Below, in pieces: positions 41,416-50,037 of a stretch of DNA of 64,000 bases. Every line of letters begins with the position of its first letter. The first letter of the stretch is position 1. The DNA lies in contig NZ_NNBL01000023.1 in the NCBI RefSeq assembly GCF_002803065.1, positions 35,781 to 99,780 of the forward strand, read 5' to 3'. The position numbers were made by a program, and so were the translations under genes. The DNA is from Streptomyces sp. CB01635. GTDB taxonomy: Bacteria > Actinomycetota > Actinomycetes > Streptomycetales > Streptomycetaceae. The notes beneath the pieces were generated by a model that was given only the letters and a program-made list of their open reading frames with translations, was not told the origin of the DNA and searched no databases.

Positions 41416-41924
41416 AGCCCCGCCGATCGGGCCTCGCCGAGTTCGGTGAGCCGGTCGCGCAGGCGCTCGGCCTCGGTGGGCGTCAGGCCGGGGATGGTGG
41501 CGTCGGTTGCCGCGGCCGCCGTGTGCAGCTGAAGGCTCGCGAGCCCGAACTTCCGCTCGAGCGGCCCGGACGTGACCTCGACGAGCTGCATGCGTCCGTA
41601 CGGCACGATCGTTTCCTCACGCCACAGGACGCCCCGGCTGATCAGCAGGTCGTCGGCGCGCTCGGCGTAGCGCCACGAACGCCAGTTGCGCCCGAGCATC
41701 GGCCATCCCCACAGCAGTCCGGCGAGCGGCAGCAGCGCGAACGCCGCCCACACGCCGCCGGCGAACACCCCGAGCAGCACCCCCACCGCCACCGTCAGCG
41801 GCACCAGCCACAGCACGAGCAGCAGCCTGCGCACCTTCAGCAGCCCTCTGGGAAGCCCGGTCCACACCGGCTCCGCCCCGGCTCCCGCCTTCGGAGCCGC
41901 CGTCCCCTCAGTCCCCGTTTCCAT
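41412..41924 (-). CDS. PH-domain membrane protein (YdbS-like, bPH2)
   Basis: A 170-residue partner of the larger PH protein. Two helices (about 32-72) precede one bPH2 domain (ADDLLISRGVLWREETIVPYGRMQLVEVTSGPLERKFGLASLQLHTA). The ydbS-ydbT pair is conserved in many Gram-positive bacteria, and the ATGA overlap here implies a complex. Divergent from nuoD by 31 nt. Confidence 0.88.
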   Translation of the reverse strand: METGTEGTAAPKAGAGAEPVWTGLPRGLLKVRRLLLVLWLVPLTVAVGVLLGVFAGGVWAAFALLPLAGLLWGWPMLGRNWRSWRYAERADDLLISRGVLWREETIVPYGRMQLVEVTSGPLERKFGLASLQLHTAAAATDATIPGLTPTEAERLRDRLTELGEARSAGL

Positions 41925-41955
41925 GCACCCACCCTACGTACGAGACACTGTTCCC

Positions 41956-43107
41956 ATGACGCCCACGACGGAGACGACGGTCGGCATCGGCGGCGCGGCC
42001 GAGACCACCGACATGGTGCTCAACATCGGCCCGCAGCACCCGTCCACGCACGGGGTGCTGCGCCTGCGCCTCGTCCTCGACGGCGAGCGCATCCAGCAGG
42101 CCGAGCCGGTCATCGGCTATATGCACCGCGGCGCGGAGAAGCTCTTCGAGGCCCGCGACTACCGGCAGATCGTGATGCTGGCCAACCGCCACGACTGGCT
42201 CTCCGCCTTCTCGAGCGAACTCGGGGTCGTCCTCGCCGTCGAGCGGATGCTCGGCATGGAGGTCCCTGAGCGCGCGGTGTGGCTGCGCACCCTGCTCGCG
42301 GAGCTGAACCGGGTCCTCAACCATTTGATGTTCCTTGGTTCGTACCCGCTCGAACTGGGCGGAATCACCCCGGTGTTCTATGCCTTCCGGGAGCGCGAGG
42401 AACTCCAGAACGTCATGGAGGAGATGTCCGGCGGCCGCATGCACTACATGTTCAACCGCGTCGGCGGCCTCAAGGAGGACGTCCCGGCCGGCTGGACCAC
42501 CCGCGCGCGTGAGGCGGTCGCCTCGGTCCGCTCGCGCATGGGCGTGTACGACGACCTGGTCCTCGGCAACGAGATCTTCCGCGGCCGCACGCGCGACGTG
42601 GGCGTGCTGTCCCCGGAGGCGGTGCACTCCTACGGAGTGAGCGGTCCGATCGCCCGCGCCTCCGGAGTCGACTTCGACCTGCGCCGCGACGAGCCGTACC
42701 TCGCGTACGGGGAGCTCCAGGACACCCTGAAGGTCGTCACGCGCAGCGAGGGCGACTGCCTGGCCCGCTTCGAGGTCCTCCTGGAGCAGACCCACAACGC
42801 CCTGGACCTCGCCGACGCCTGCCTGGACCGGCTCGCCGAGCTGCCGCCCGGCCCCGTCAACCAGCGCCTCCCGAAGGTACTCAAGGCGCCCGAGGGCCAC
42901 ACGTACGCGTGGACCGAGAACCCGCTGGGGATCAACGGCTACTACCTGGTCAGCAAGGGCGAGAAGACGCCGTACCGGCTCAAGCTGCGGTCCGCCTCCT
43001 ACAACAACATCCAGGCGCTCACCGAGCTGCTGCCCGGCACGCTCGTCTCGGACATGGTGGCGATCCTCGGGTCACTGTTCTTCGTCGTCGGCGACATCGA
43101 CAAGTAG
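41956..43107 (+). CDS. nuoD: NADH-quinone oxidoreductase subunit D-like protein
   Basis: A 383-residue homologue of the 49-kDa complex I subunit. It has NIGPQHPSTHGVLRL, IGYMHRGAEKLFEARDY, LFRELNR-type ELNRVLNHLMFLG and the C-terminal AILGSLFFVVGDIDK. It stands alone: no other nuo genes are next to it, so it is probably the second nuoD copy of Streptomyces rather than the one in the main nuo operon. Arg58 in HRGAEKL matches the NDUFS2 arginine that NDUFAF7 methylates. Its 3' end overlaps the MidA-like gene by 36 bp. Confidence 0.93.
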   Translation: MTPTTETTVGIGGAAETTDMVLNIGPQHPSTHGVLRLRLVLDGERIQQAEPVIGYMHRGAEKLFEARDYRQIVMLANRHDWLSAFSSELGVVLAVERMLGMEVPERAVWLRTLLAELNRVLNHLMFLGSYPLELGGITPVFYAFREREELQNVMEEMSGGRMHYMFNRVGGLKEDVPAGWTTRAREAVASVRSRMGVYDDLVLGNEIFRGRTRDVGVLSPEAVHSYGVSGPIARASGVDFDLRRDEPYLAYGELQDTLKVVTRSEGDCLARFEVLLEQTHNALDLADACLDRLAELPPGPVNQRLPKVLKAPEGHTYAWTENPLGINGYYLVSKGEKTPYRLKLRSASYNNIQALTELLPGTLVSDMVAILGSLFFVVGDIDK

Positions 43108-44097
43108 CAGGTCCCGCGCCCGTACGCCCACCGGCTGCACCAGCCACCCGAAGTCGCCGAGTCCGCCCGCAGCGGTCAGCTCGGCGGCCTCGCCGGCTGC
43201 GGAGAGGGCCCGCACGTAGGCTGCCGGATCGCCGGCGGCGAGCGACAGCGGAGGACGGCCGCCGCTCACCCCGAGGGCGTGCAGGGCCGCGCGCTGCGAG
43301 AGGAGCAGGGCGCCCGGGAGCGCGCACGCGTCGAGCGCCACATGGGCCGTGATGTCGCACGAGCCGTCCGGCACCGGCGGGGTCTCACGGCCCTCACGGA
43401 AGCCCGTGAGCGTCCCGAAGGGCGGCCGGGCATCCCGGGAGTGCGCGTAGTCGACGGCGACCGCCACGCCGCGCTCCAGCATCCCCGCGGCCGCGGCCCA
43501 GGCGGTGTCCCTGGGGAGGCCGATCTCCGAGCGGAGCCCCGGTTCACCGGCGAGCGGCCACCACCGGGCCAGCCAGTCCGCCTCCGGACCGTCACCCATG
43601 GGCTCTCCGAGCTCCTCGGTCCCGTCCTGGTGCACGAGGACGTGGCGCGGCTCTCCGGAGGCGTCGGCCTCGACGACGTCCAGGGGGACGTTGTCGAGCC
43701 ACTCGTTCGCGAAGAGGAGTCCGGTGACCCCCTTCGGGGGGTGCGCGCACCACTCGATGCGGTGGTCGAGGCCGGCGGGACGCTCCGCCCGCTCCACCGC
43801 GTACGCGCGCGTGCGGGCCGCCACGTCGGCGGGCAGCGCCCCCAGGACGCCCGTCACCAGCTCGCCGCGGCCCGCGCCCATGTCGACGAAGGCGAGCTCC
43901 GGCGGGGCCCCGAGCGCCTCGTCCACCCGGCACAGAAGCCGCGCGACGGCCCCGGCGAACAACGGCGACGCATGCACCGAAGTGCGGAAATGCCCCGCGG
44001 GTCCCTCGGGCCTGCGATAGAAGCCGCAGGGCCCGTACAGCGCCTCCTCCGTCGCCTCGCGCCAACCGCGCCCCGCACCCCACTGCTCGTTCGTCAC
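43072..44097 (-). CDS. MidA/NDUFAF7-family SAM-dependent methyltransferase
   Basis: A 341-residue class I methyltransferase. FVDMGAGRGELVTGVL is the SAM-binding motif I, and GLLFANEWLDNVPLDVV is the post-motif typical of MidA/NDUFAF7. The family member in humans dimethylates Arg85 of the complex I subunit NDUFS2, the homologue of NuoD. It is convergent with a nuoD gene here and overlaps it by 36 bp (12 codons). The likely substrate is therefore NuoD, but this is inference. Confidence 0.85.
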   Translation of the reverse strand: MTNEQWGAGRGWREATEEALYGPCGFYRRPEGPAGHFRTSVHASPLFAGAVARLLCRVDEALGAPPELAFVDMGAGRGELVTGVLGALPADVAARTRAYAVERAERPAGLDHRIEWCAHPPKGVTGLLFANEWLDNVPLDVVEADASGEPRHVLVHQDGTEELGEPMGDGPEADWLARWWPLAGEPGLRSEIGLPRDTAWAAAAGMLERGVAVAVDYAHSRDARPPFGTLTGFREGRETPPVPDGSCDITAHVALDACALPGALLLSQRAALHALGVSGGRPPLSLAAGDPAAYVRALSAAGEAAELTAAGGLGDFGWLVQPVGVRARDLLLVDVADDEEQ

Positions 44098-44215
44098 AGG
44101 GAAAGGCTAGGTGCGGAGAAGGGGGCGGCCTCCACCTTGGGGAGTACGCCGGTGGCACTCGGATCGAACCTCCGGTTGACCCCTGCACACTGCACGCTTC
44201 TTTACGCTGGGTTAC

Positions 44216-45418
44216 GTGCAGCGCCTCTACGACTTCTTCCGCCGACACCCGACGTGGGTCGACAGCTTCTGGGCCGTCGTCCTCCTCGGGGTCTCCGGCA
44301 TGAGTCTGGTCGCGGGGCAGCAGGACATGCAGGGAGACGCCCGCCTCCTGGGTGTCCCCGTCGTCCTGGCGCTGAGCCTGGCCGTCGCCCTGCGCAGGCG
44401 TCTTCCCGAGCGGATGCTGATCCTCATCGCCGTCGTGGGCGTCTTCCAGCTCGTCGCGAACGTCCGCGTGCAGCCGGCCGACTTCGCCATGCTGGTGATC
44501 ATCTACACCGTGGCGGCGGACAGCCCCCGCTGGGCTTCCAGATTCGCGCTCGTCGGAGGCCTGTGCGCGGCGCCGCTCTCGCAGCTGCGCTGGCCGATGC
44601 ACGAGACGAGCAGCGCGGGCAACGTGCTGATCACCATCTTCCAGATGGTGCCGTTCGCCCTCGCCTGGGTGCTCGGCGACTCCGTCCGCACGCGCCGCGC
44701 CTACCTGGCGCAGCTGGAGGAGCGCGCCGCCCGTCTGGAGACGGAGCGCGAGGCCCAGTCGAAGGTCGCGGTCGCCGCCGAGCGGGCCCGGATCGCACGC
44801 GAACTGCACGACGTCGTCGCGCACAACGTGTCGGTGATGGTGGTGCAGGCGGACGGCGCCGCGTACGTCATGGACACCGCTCCCGAGCAGGCCAGGAAGG
44901 CCCTGGAGACGATCTCCGGGACCGGCCGGCAGGCGCTCGCCGAGATGCGGCGCCTCCTCGGAGTGCTGCGCACCGGCGAGCACCAGGAGAGCGGCGAGTA
45001 CGTGCCGCAGCCCGACGTCGAGCAGCTCGACGAGCTGATAGAGCAGGTGCGCACCGCGGGCCTTCCCGTCGACTTCAAGGTCGAGGGCACCCCGCGCCCG
45101 CTGCCCAGCGGCGTGGAGCTGACCGCGTACCGCATCGTGCAGGAGGCGCTCACCAACACCCGTAAGCACGGCGGCGCGAACGCGGGCGCGAGCGTCCGGC
45201 TCGTCTACTTCGACGACGGCCTCGGCCTGCTCGTCGAGGACGACGGCAAGGGCGCCCCGCACGAGCTGTACGAGGACGGGGGCGCCGACGGCCGCGGGCA
45301 CGGGCTCATCGGCATGCGGGAGCGCGTCGGTATGGTCGGCGGGACGCTCGACGCGGGACCGCGCCCCGGCGGCGGATTCCGGATCAGCGCGCTGCTGCCG
45401 CTCAAGCCCGCCCACTGA
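44216..45418 (+). CDS. Two-component sensor histidine kinase (NarL/DesK group)
   Basis: A 400-residue kinase. Four to five membrane helices fill residues 15-155 without a large extracellular domain. A coiled coil leads to the HisKA_3 motif ARELHDVVAHNVSVM with phospho-acceptor His198, then an HATPase_c domain (RIVQEALTNTRKHGGA, GLIGMRERVGMVGG). It phosphorylates the regulator encoded 54 nt downstream. The signal is unknown. It starts with GTG at 44216. Confidence 0.94.
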   Translation: MQRLYDFFRRHPTWVDSFWAVVLLGVSGMSLVAGQQDMQGDARLLGVPVVLALSLAVALRRRLPERMLILIAVVGVFQLVANVRVQPADFAMLVIIYTVAADSPRWASRFALVGGLCAAPLSQLRWPMHETSSAGNVLITIFQMVPFALAWVLGDSVRTRRAYLAQLEERAARLETEREAQSKVAVAAERARIARELHDVVAHNVSVMVVQADGAAYVMDTAPEQARKALETISGTGRQALAEMRRLLGVLRTGEHQESGEYVPQPDVEQLDELIEQVRTAGLPVDFKVEGTPRPLPSGVELTAYRIVQEALTNTRKHGGANAGASVRLVYFDDGLGLLVEDDGKGAPHELYEDGGADGRGHGLIGMRERVGMVGGTLDAGPRPGGGFRISALLPLKPAH

Positions 45419-45472
45419 CGCCGCACACGTACCGAACCCGACCCCGTACACGTACCGAAAGGGACCCCCTTC

Positions 45473-46147
45473 ATGGCGATCCGCGTGATGCTCGTCGACG
45501 ACCAGGTGCTGCTGCGCACCGGTTTCCGGATGGTGCTCGCCGCCCAGCCGGACATGGAGGTCGTCGCCGAGGCGGGCGACGGGGTCGAGGCCCTTGAGGT
45601 GCTGCGCGGAACGGCGGTCGACGTGGTCCTGATGGACGTCCGCATGCCGAAGCTGGACGGCGTGGAGACGACCCGGCGGATCTGCCTGGAGGACAACCCG
45701 CCGAAGGTACTCATCCTGACGACGTTCGACCTCGACGAGTACGCCTTCTCGGGGCTGAAGGCCGGGGCGTCGGGGTTCATGCTCAAGGACGTGCCGCCCG
45801 GCGAACTGCTCGGCGCGATCCGGGCCGTGCACAGCGGCGACGCCGTGGTCGCGCCGTCGACGACGCGGCGGCTGCTCGACCGCTTCGCGCCGATGCTGCC
45901 CAGCTCCGGGAAGGAGCCGCAGCTCGCCGAGCTCGGCCGGCTGACCGAGCGCGAGCGCGAGGTCATGATCCTCGTCGCGCAGGGCCTGTCGAACGGCGAG
46001 ATCGCCGCCCGGCTCGTCCTGTCGGAGGCGACGGTGAAGACGCACGTGGGCCGCATCCTCACCAAGCTGAACCTGCGCGACCGCGTCCAGGTCGTCGTAC
46101 TCGCCTATGAGACGGGGCTCGTACGGGCCGGCGGCGGGGCAGCCTGA
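45473..46147 (+). CDS. NarL-type response regulator
   Basis: A 224-residue regulator. The receiver domain holds the acidic pair Asp9-Asp10 and phospho-acceptor Asp55 (VVLMDVRMPKLDGVE). The C-terminal LuxR helix-turn-helix reads LTEREREVMILVAQGLSNGEIAARLVLSEATVKTHVGRILTKL. AAAGGGA precedes the ATG. The target genes are not visible in the window. Confidence 0.95.
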   Translation: MAIRVMLVDDQVLLRTGFRMVLAAQPDMEVVAEAGDGVEALEVLRGTAVDVVLMDVRMPKLDGVETTRRICLEDNPPKVLILTTFDLDEYAFSGLKAGASGFMLKDVPPGELLGAIRAVHSGDAVVAPSTTRRLLDRFAPMLPSSGKEPQLAELGRLTEREREVMILVAQGLSNGEIAARLVLSEATVKTHVGRILTKLNLRDRVQVVVLAYETGLVRAGGGAA

Positions 46148-46185
46148 CGGTCCATGCGCGCCGGGCCTGACCCAAACGAAAGCCC

Positions 46186-47292
46186 CTAGCGCAGTACGCC
46201 CTCGATGAAGTCGCTGCCCAGGCGGGCGACGGCCGTCAGATCCAGCTGGTGCTGGACGTAGCGGCCCCGGCGGCGCGTGGTGATCAGGCCCGCCTTCTTG
46301 AGCACGGTCAGATGCCGGGATATCTCCGGCGCCGTCATCCCGTGCGCGTCGGAGAGCTCGCTCGTCGTGTACGCGCCGCGGGCGAGGTGGCGGCACAGGC
46401 GCATGCGTACGGGATGCGCGAGGGCCGTCATCCGGCGCGTGAGCTGCTCGACGGTGGCCGGTGTGGTGAGGCCGGGTGAGCCGACGGGATACGTGATCGC
46501 GGGCTGCCATCCGAAGCGGTGCAGCACCATGAGGTGCGGCCAGCCGAGGCTGGTCGGCACGAGAACGAGGCCGCCGTCCTCCGTGGTCGTACGGCCCACG
46601 GTGATCTTGTCGACCGTGATCAGGTTCGCCGGCTCGTCGAGCGTGACGACAGACGACACCGCCGTCAGCGCCTCGGCCAGGCCCTTGCGCCTCAGGAGCT
46701 CGGTCTTGTGCCGCGCGTCGGCGGCCAGCTGGTGGTGGACGCGGGCCCAGATGTCCGCGAAGAACGCCTCCTCGCAGTCCTCCACGAGCCTTCGGAACCA
46801 GGCGCGCACCGCGGGCGGGTCGTCCAGGAGCCGCTGGGTGAACTGGACCTGGGGCAGGCCGCGCGTGGCCGCGAGGTCCAGGGCGCGGCGGTGCATGTCC
46901 GGGTCTTCCAGCGGGTTGGCCTCGCGCAACGCGTAGCTGTTCTGGCAGGTGAACTCCAGTGCCGCGTCCACGAACTGACGGTCGGTCAGTTTGTCGAGGA
47001 GGTCGAGTTCCTCGGCGAGGGTGGCGCCGGGCAGGGCGGCCCGGCCCGGGATCCCGGCGAACGGCGCGAACACGTCCGAGAACGTCGTCCGCCACAGGAA
47101 GTCCGCCTCGCACAGCCGGTCCGCGAGGCCAGGGTCGAGGCGCGCGGACACCGCCGTCGTCCAGCCCTGGAGCCCCGGGTGGTGCGCGGGCTCGGCCAGC
47201 GCGTGCAGCGCCATGCCCAGCTCGGACAGGGGCGAGGGCACGACGCTGATCCGCTCCGGGGCCAGTCCGCTGATGTCGATGCTCACGCTCAT
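46186..47292 (-). CDS. ArsR-like regulator with DUF5937 domain
   Basis: A 368-residue protein with an N-terminal DUF5937 region and a C-terminal ArsR-type winged helix (ALAHPVRMRLCRHLARGAYTT..., GMTAPEISRHLTVLKKAGLITTRRRGRYVQHQL). DUF5937 may bind a ligand; none is known. ATG 47292 (MSVSIDISGL) is favoured over an ATG five codons earlier. A perfect 9-bp-armed palindrome 38 bp upstream is the likely autoregulatory site. Confidence 0.88.
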   Translation of the reverse strand: MSVSIDISGLAPERISVVPSPLSELGMALHALAEPAHHPGLQGWTTAVSARLDPGLADRLCEADFLWRTTFSDVFAPFAGIPGRAALPGATLAEELDLLDKLTDRQFVDAALEFTCQNSYALREANPLEDPDMHRRALDLAATRGLPQVQFTQRLLDDPPAVRAWFRRLVEDCEEAFFADIWARVHHQLAADARHKTELLRRKGLAEALTAVSSVVTLDEPANLITVDKITVGRTTTEDGGLVLVPTSLGWPHLMVLHRFGWQPAITYPVGSPGLTTPATVEQLTRRMTALAHPVRMRLCRHLARGAYTTSELSDAHGMTAPEISRHLTVLKKAGLITTRRRGRYVQHQLDLTAVARLGSDFIEGVLR

Positions 47293-47330
47293 GACCCCAT
47301 GGTGCACGCAGGATCTGACAACCGAGTTCT

Positions 47331-47353
47331 CGATTGACGTCTCCCGTCAATCG
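47331..47353. promoter_or_regulatory. Palindromic operator upstream of DUF5937 regulator
   Basis: Arms CGATTGACG (47331-47339) and CGTCAATCG (47345-47353) around a 5-nt centre, fully complementary. It lies 38 bp upstream of the ArsR-like gene. The dyad and position suggest autoregulation. Confidence 0.7.
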
Positions 47354-47481
47354 ACGTGACCGGGCGGGGCCGCCGGGCGGAGTCTTCTTCAGGTCGGACC
47401 GAAGCGGCAAAGGGCAATGAATGTCAAGCAGTGCCATAAAGCCCTGCAAAACACATAAAGCTCTCTGAATAGCCGCATTTC

Positions 47482-47498
47482 TTGTCATGGCGTGACAA
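47482..47498. promoter_or_regulatory. Second palindrome upstream of small ORF
   Basis: Arms TTGTCA and TGACAA around a 5-nt centre, the same spacing as the 47331 palindrome. It sits 25 bp before the ATG of the small divergent gene in an unusually AT-rich stretch (47380-47510). It may be a weaker site for the same regulator. Confidence 0.5.
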
Positions 47499-47523
47499 TG
47501 AGAAGACCAGCGAGGGGTACGTC

Positions 47524-47742
47524 ATGAGCGTCAATCAGCAATACGCACTGGATGTCTACCGCGCCTCCCTGCATGGGGAGCCCGCCCCGCCGGCGCCGGG
47601 CGTCCACGACTGGAGCGCCGTCCGCGAGCTGCGCGACTACCGCCGCTTCCGCGCGGTCATCGCCGGCCGCCCGGCGCACGGCCGGATCCGGGCGGCCCTG
47701 GCCCGCCTGATCCACCCGCAGCGCCGCGCGGCGGGCTGCTGA
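47524..47742 (+). CDS. Small conserved hypothetical protein
   Basis: A 72-residue basic protein (MSVNQQYALDVYRASLHG..., HDWSAVRELRDYRRFRAVIAGRP...). It has no membrane helix and no known motif. GAGGGG precedes the ATG. Codon use is typical for the genome, which supports it as real. It is divergent from the DUF5937 regulator, with two palindromes between them, and may be its target. Confidence 0.65.
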   Translation: MSVNQQYALDVYRASLHGEPAPPAPGVHDWSAVRELRDYRRFRAVIAGRPAHGRIRAALARLIHPQRRAAGC

Positions 47743-47782
47743 CCCGGCCGGCCTCTGACGGGCGCAGGTAGGGCGGCGCCGG

Positions 47783-48973
47783 TCAGGCGTCCCCGTCGGC
47801 GGTCTCCGGAGGGATCCGTGCCACGAAGTCCGCGACGGCCGCGCGGACGTCGTCGGCGGTCCATTCGAGCCCGCGCGCGGACACCGTGACCTCGGTGACC
47901 GAGAGCCCCGGAGGGCCCTGCTCCCACCAGCGCCGGAACAGCGACGTCCGGGTCTGTTCGGCCTGCGTCACCGACGCCTCGTCCAGCCGCTCGGAGCTGT
48001 ACGGCAGCCAGACCTGGAACTCGTGCGTGTGCGGCACCTCGGGGTGCACCCGCACCCAGGGCACCCCGGCCTCGGCGAACCCTTCGCGCAGCGCCTCGGC
48101 GACCACGCGCGCGTGGGCCACGTAGTCGGGCACGCGCGGCAGCTCCCGCTCCAGGCCGACCAGGGCCGAGAGCACCGCGGGGAACTGCTGGAAGAGCTGG
48201 CCGCCGTAGCGGTGCCGCCAGGTCTTCGCCTCTTCGACGAACGACCGGGGCCCGGCGAGCGCCGCTCCGCTGAGGCCGCCGAGGGTCTTGTAGAACGACA
48301 CGTACACGCTGTCGGCGAGATCGGCGATCTCGGCCAGGGAGCGCCCGAAGTGGGTGGTGCACTCCCACAGGCGCGCTCCGTCGAAGTGCACGACGGCGTC
48401 CCGTTCCCTGGCCGCCTCGGTGACGGCGACCAGCTCGTCCCAGGTGGGCAGGACATAACCGGCGTCCCGGAGCGGCAGTTCGAGCATCAGCGCGCCGAAG
48501 GGCTCGGCGAAGTCGCGCACCTCGTCGGCGTTCGGCAGCCGCGGCTCGCTCGTCGGGTGGACGGTGCGCAGGCCGCTCAGGGCGCCGAAGGCACCGCGCT
48601 CGTGCCGCTCCGGGTGTGCCATCGGGTGCAGGGCGACCGTCGGGTTGCCCGTACGGCCCGCCCAGCAGCGCAGCGCGACCTGCTGCGCCATCGTGCCGGT
48701 GGGGAAGTAGGCCGCCGCCTCCGTGCCGAGGAGCCCCGCGACGCGCTCCTCCAGGTCGGCGACGATGCCGTCGCCGTACAGATCGCTGGTCCGGCCGGGG
48801 TCGGCGACGGACCAGGCAGCCTCCGTGAGCGCCGTCAGACGCTCACCGATGGTGGCGTCGAGGCCGTGCACGCCGAGGATCCGCTCGGCACCCCGCAGAG
48901 CCGCGGCGCGGCGGGCCCGCGCCTTCGTCGCGTCGTCCTCTGCGGTGTTCTCCCGCTCTTCGCTCTCCGTCAT
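47783..48973 (-). CDS. PLP-dependent beta-eliminating lyase (threonine aldolase-like)
   Basis: A 396-residue fold-type I PLP enzyme of the threonine aldolase/tryptophanase group. It shows AAAYFPTGTMAQQVALR, VVHFDGARLWE (the PLP-binding Asp) and the lysine in YVSFYKTLGGLSGAAL. L-threonine aldolase yields glycine and acetaldehyde, but members vary in substrate. ATG 48973 (MTESEERENTAED) is chosen; the N-terminal extension in the longer frame lacks normal coding sequence. Confidence 0.88.
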   Translation of the reverse strand: MTESEERENTAEDDATKARARRAAALRGAERILGVHGLDATIGERLTALTEAAWSVADPGRTSDLYGDGIVADLEERVAGLLGTEAAAYFPTGTMAQQVALRCWAGRTGNPTVALHPMAHPERHERGAFGALSGLRTVHPTSEPRLPNADEVRDFAEPFGALMLELPLRDAGYVLPTWDELVAVTEAARERDAVVHFDGARLWECTTHFGRSLAEIADLADSVYVSFYKTLGGLSGAALAGPRSFVEEAKTWRHRYGGQLFQQFPAVLSALVGLERELPRVPDYVAHARVVAEALREGFAEAGVPWVRVHPEVPHTHEFQVWLPYSSERLDEASVTQAEQTRTSLFRRWWEQGPPGLSVTEVTVSARGLEWTADDVRAAVADFVARIPPETADGDA

Positions 48974-49107
48974 CCACCGATCATGTCGTACGCGCGTGCG
49001 GTTGCCCACAGCCTCTGGATGGGACGGAGCCCGCGGAGCAGATCGCGTTAACATGACGAGAAATCGTCCGGTACCCCGAGCGGACTGGAACGGAAGGCCG
49101 TCGTCCT

Positions 49108-50037
49108 GTGAACGCACCTCCTCGACCCGAACCCACCGACCCCAGGGACCGCCCCGCCCGGCTGACCGTCGGAGTGGTCGGCGCGGGCCGTGTCGGCCCC
49201 GCCCTCGCGGCCTCTCTGGCCCTCGCGGGACACCGCCCGGTCGCCGTCTCCGCGGTCTCCGAGGGATCCGTGCGCCGGGCCGGCCTCATGCTGCCCGACG
49301 TCCCCGTCGTGACGCCCGCCGAGGTCCTCGCGCGCGCCGAACTCGTGCTGCTCACGGTGCCCGACGACGCGCTGCCCGGCCTCGTGGAGGGGCTCGTCGA
49401 GACCGGTTCCGTACGCCCGGGACAGCTGATCGTGCACACCTCGGGGCGCTACGGCACCAAGGTGCTCGACCCCGCACTGCGGGCCGGCGCCCTGCCGCTC
49501 GCGCTGCACCCCGCGATGACGTTCACCGGCACCCCCGTAGACGTACAGCGGCTGGCCGGCTGCTCCTTCGGCGTGACCGCGCCCGAGGAGCTGCGGCTCG
49601 CAGCGGAGGCGCTCGTCATCGAGATGGGCGGCGAGCCCGAGTGGATCCGTGAGGAGTCGCGCCCGCTGTACCACGCGGCGCTGGCCCTCGGCGCCAACCA
49701 CCTGGTCACGCTGGTCGCCGAGTCCATGGAACTGCTGCGGGCCGCGGGCGTCGAGGCCCCCGACCGGATGCTCGGCCCGCTGCTCGGCGCGGCCCTCGAC
49801 AACGCCCTCAGGTCCGGTGACGCCGCGCTCACCGGGCCCGTCGCGCGCGGGGACGCGGGCACGGTCGCCGCCCATGTCGCCGAGCTGCGCGAGCACGCGC
49901 CCCAGACCGTCGCCGGGTATCTGGCGATGGCCCGCGCCACCGCCGACCGTGCCCTCGCGCACGGCCTGCTCAAGCCCGAACTCGCCGAGGACCTCCTGGG
50001 GGTTCTGGCCGACGGCGCCGAGGGAGACCAGCGATGA
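49108..50037 (+). CDS. Rossmann-fold DUF2520 oxidoreductase-like protein
   Basis: A 309-residue protein. An N-terminal Rossmann domain (VGVVGAGRVGPALAASLALAGHRP, a GxGxxG-type loop) and C-terminal DUF2520 domain (helical) give a layout like ketopantoate reductase and F420-dependent NADP reductase. Its stop overlaps panC by 4 nt, so it is translated with pantothenate synthetase. It may be the ketopantoate reductase, but this is inferred. GTG start at 49108. Confidence 0.85.
   Translation: MNAPPRPEPTDPRDRPARLTVGVVGAGRVGPALAASLALAGHRPVAVSAVSEGSVRRAGLMLPDVPVVTPAEVLARAELVLLTVPDDALPGLVEGLVETGSVRPGQLIVHTSGRYGTKVLDPALRAGALPLALHPAMTFTGTPVDVQRLAGCSFGVTAPEELRLAAEALVIEMGGEPEWIREESRPLYHAALALGANHLVTLVAESMELLRAAGVEAPDRMLGPLLGAALDNALRSGDAALTGPVARGDAGTVAAHVAELREHAPQTVAGYLAMARATADRALAHGLLKPELAEDLLGVLADGAEGDQR

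Noticed and set aside
43592..47488. Very long open frame of 1298 residues on the minus strand
   Set aside because: It runs antisense to the histidine kinase and response regulator and through the frames of other genes. Its Arg/Pro/Gly-rich composition is typical of GC-rich shadow frames.
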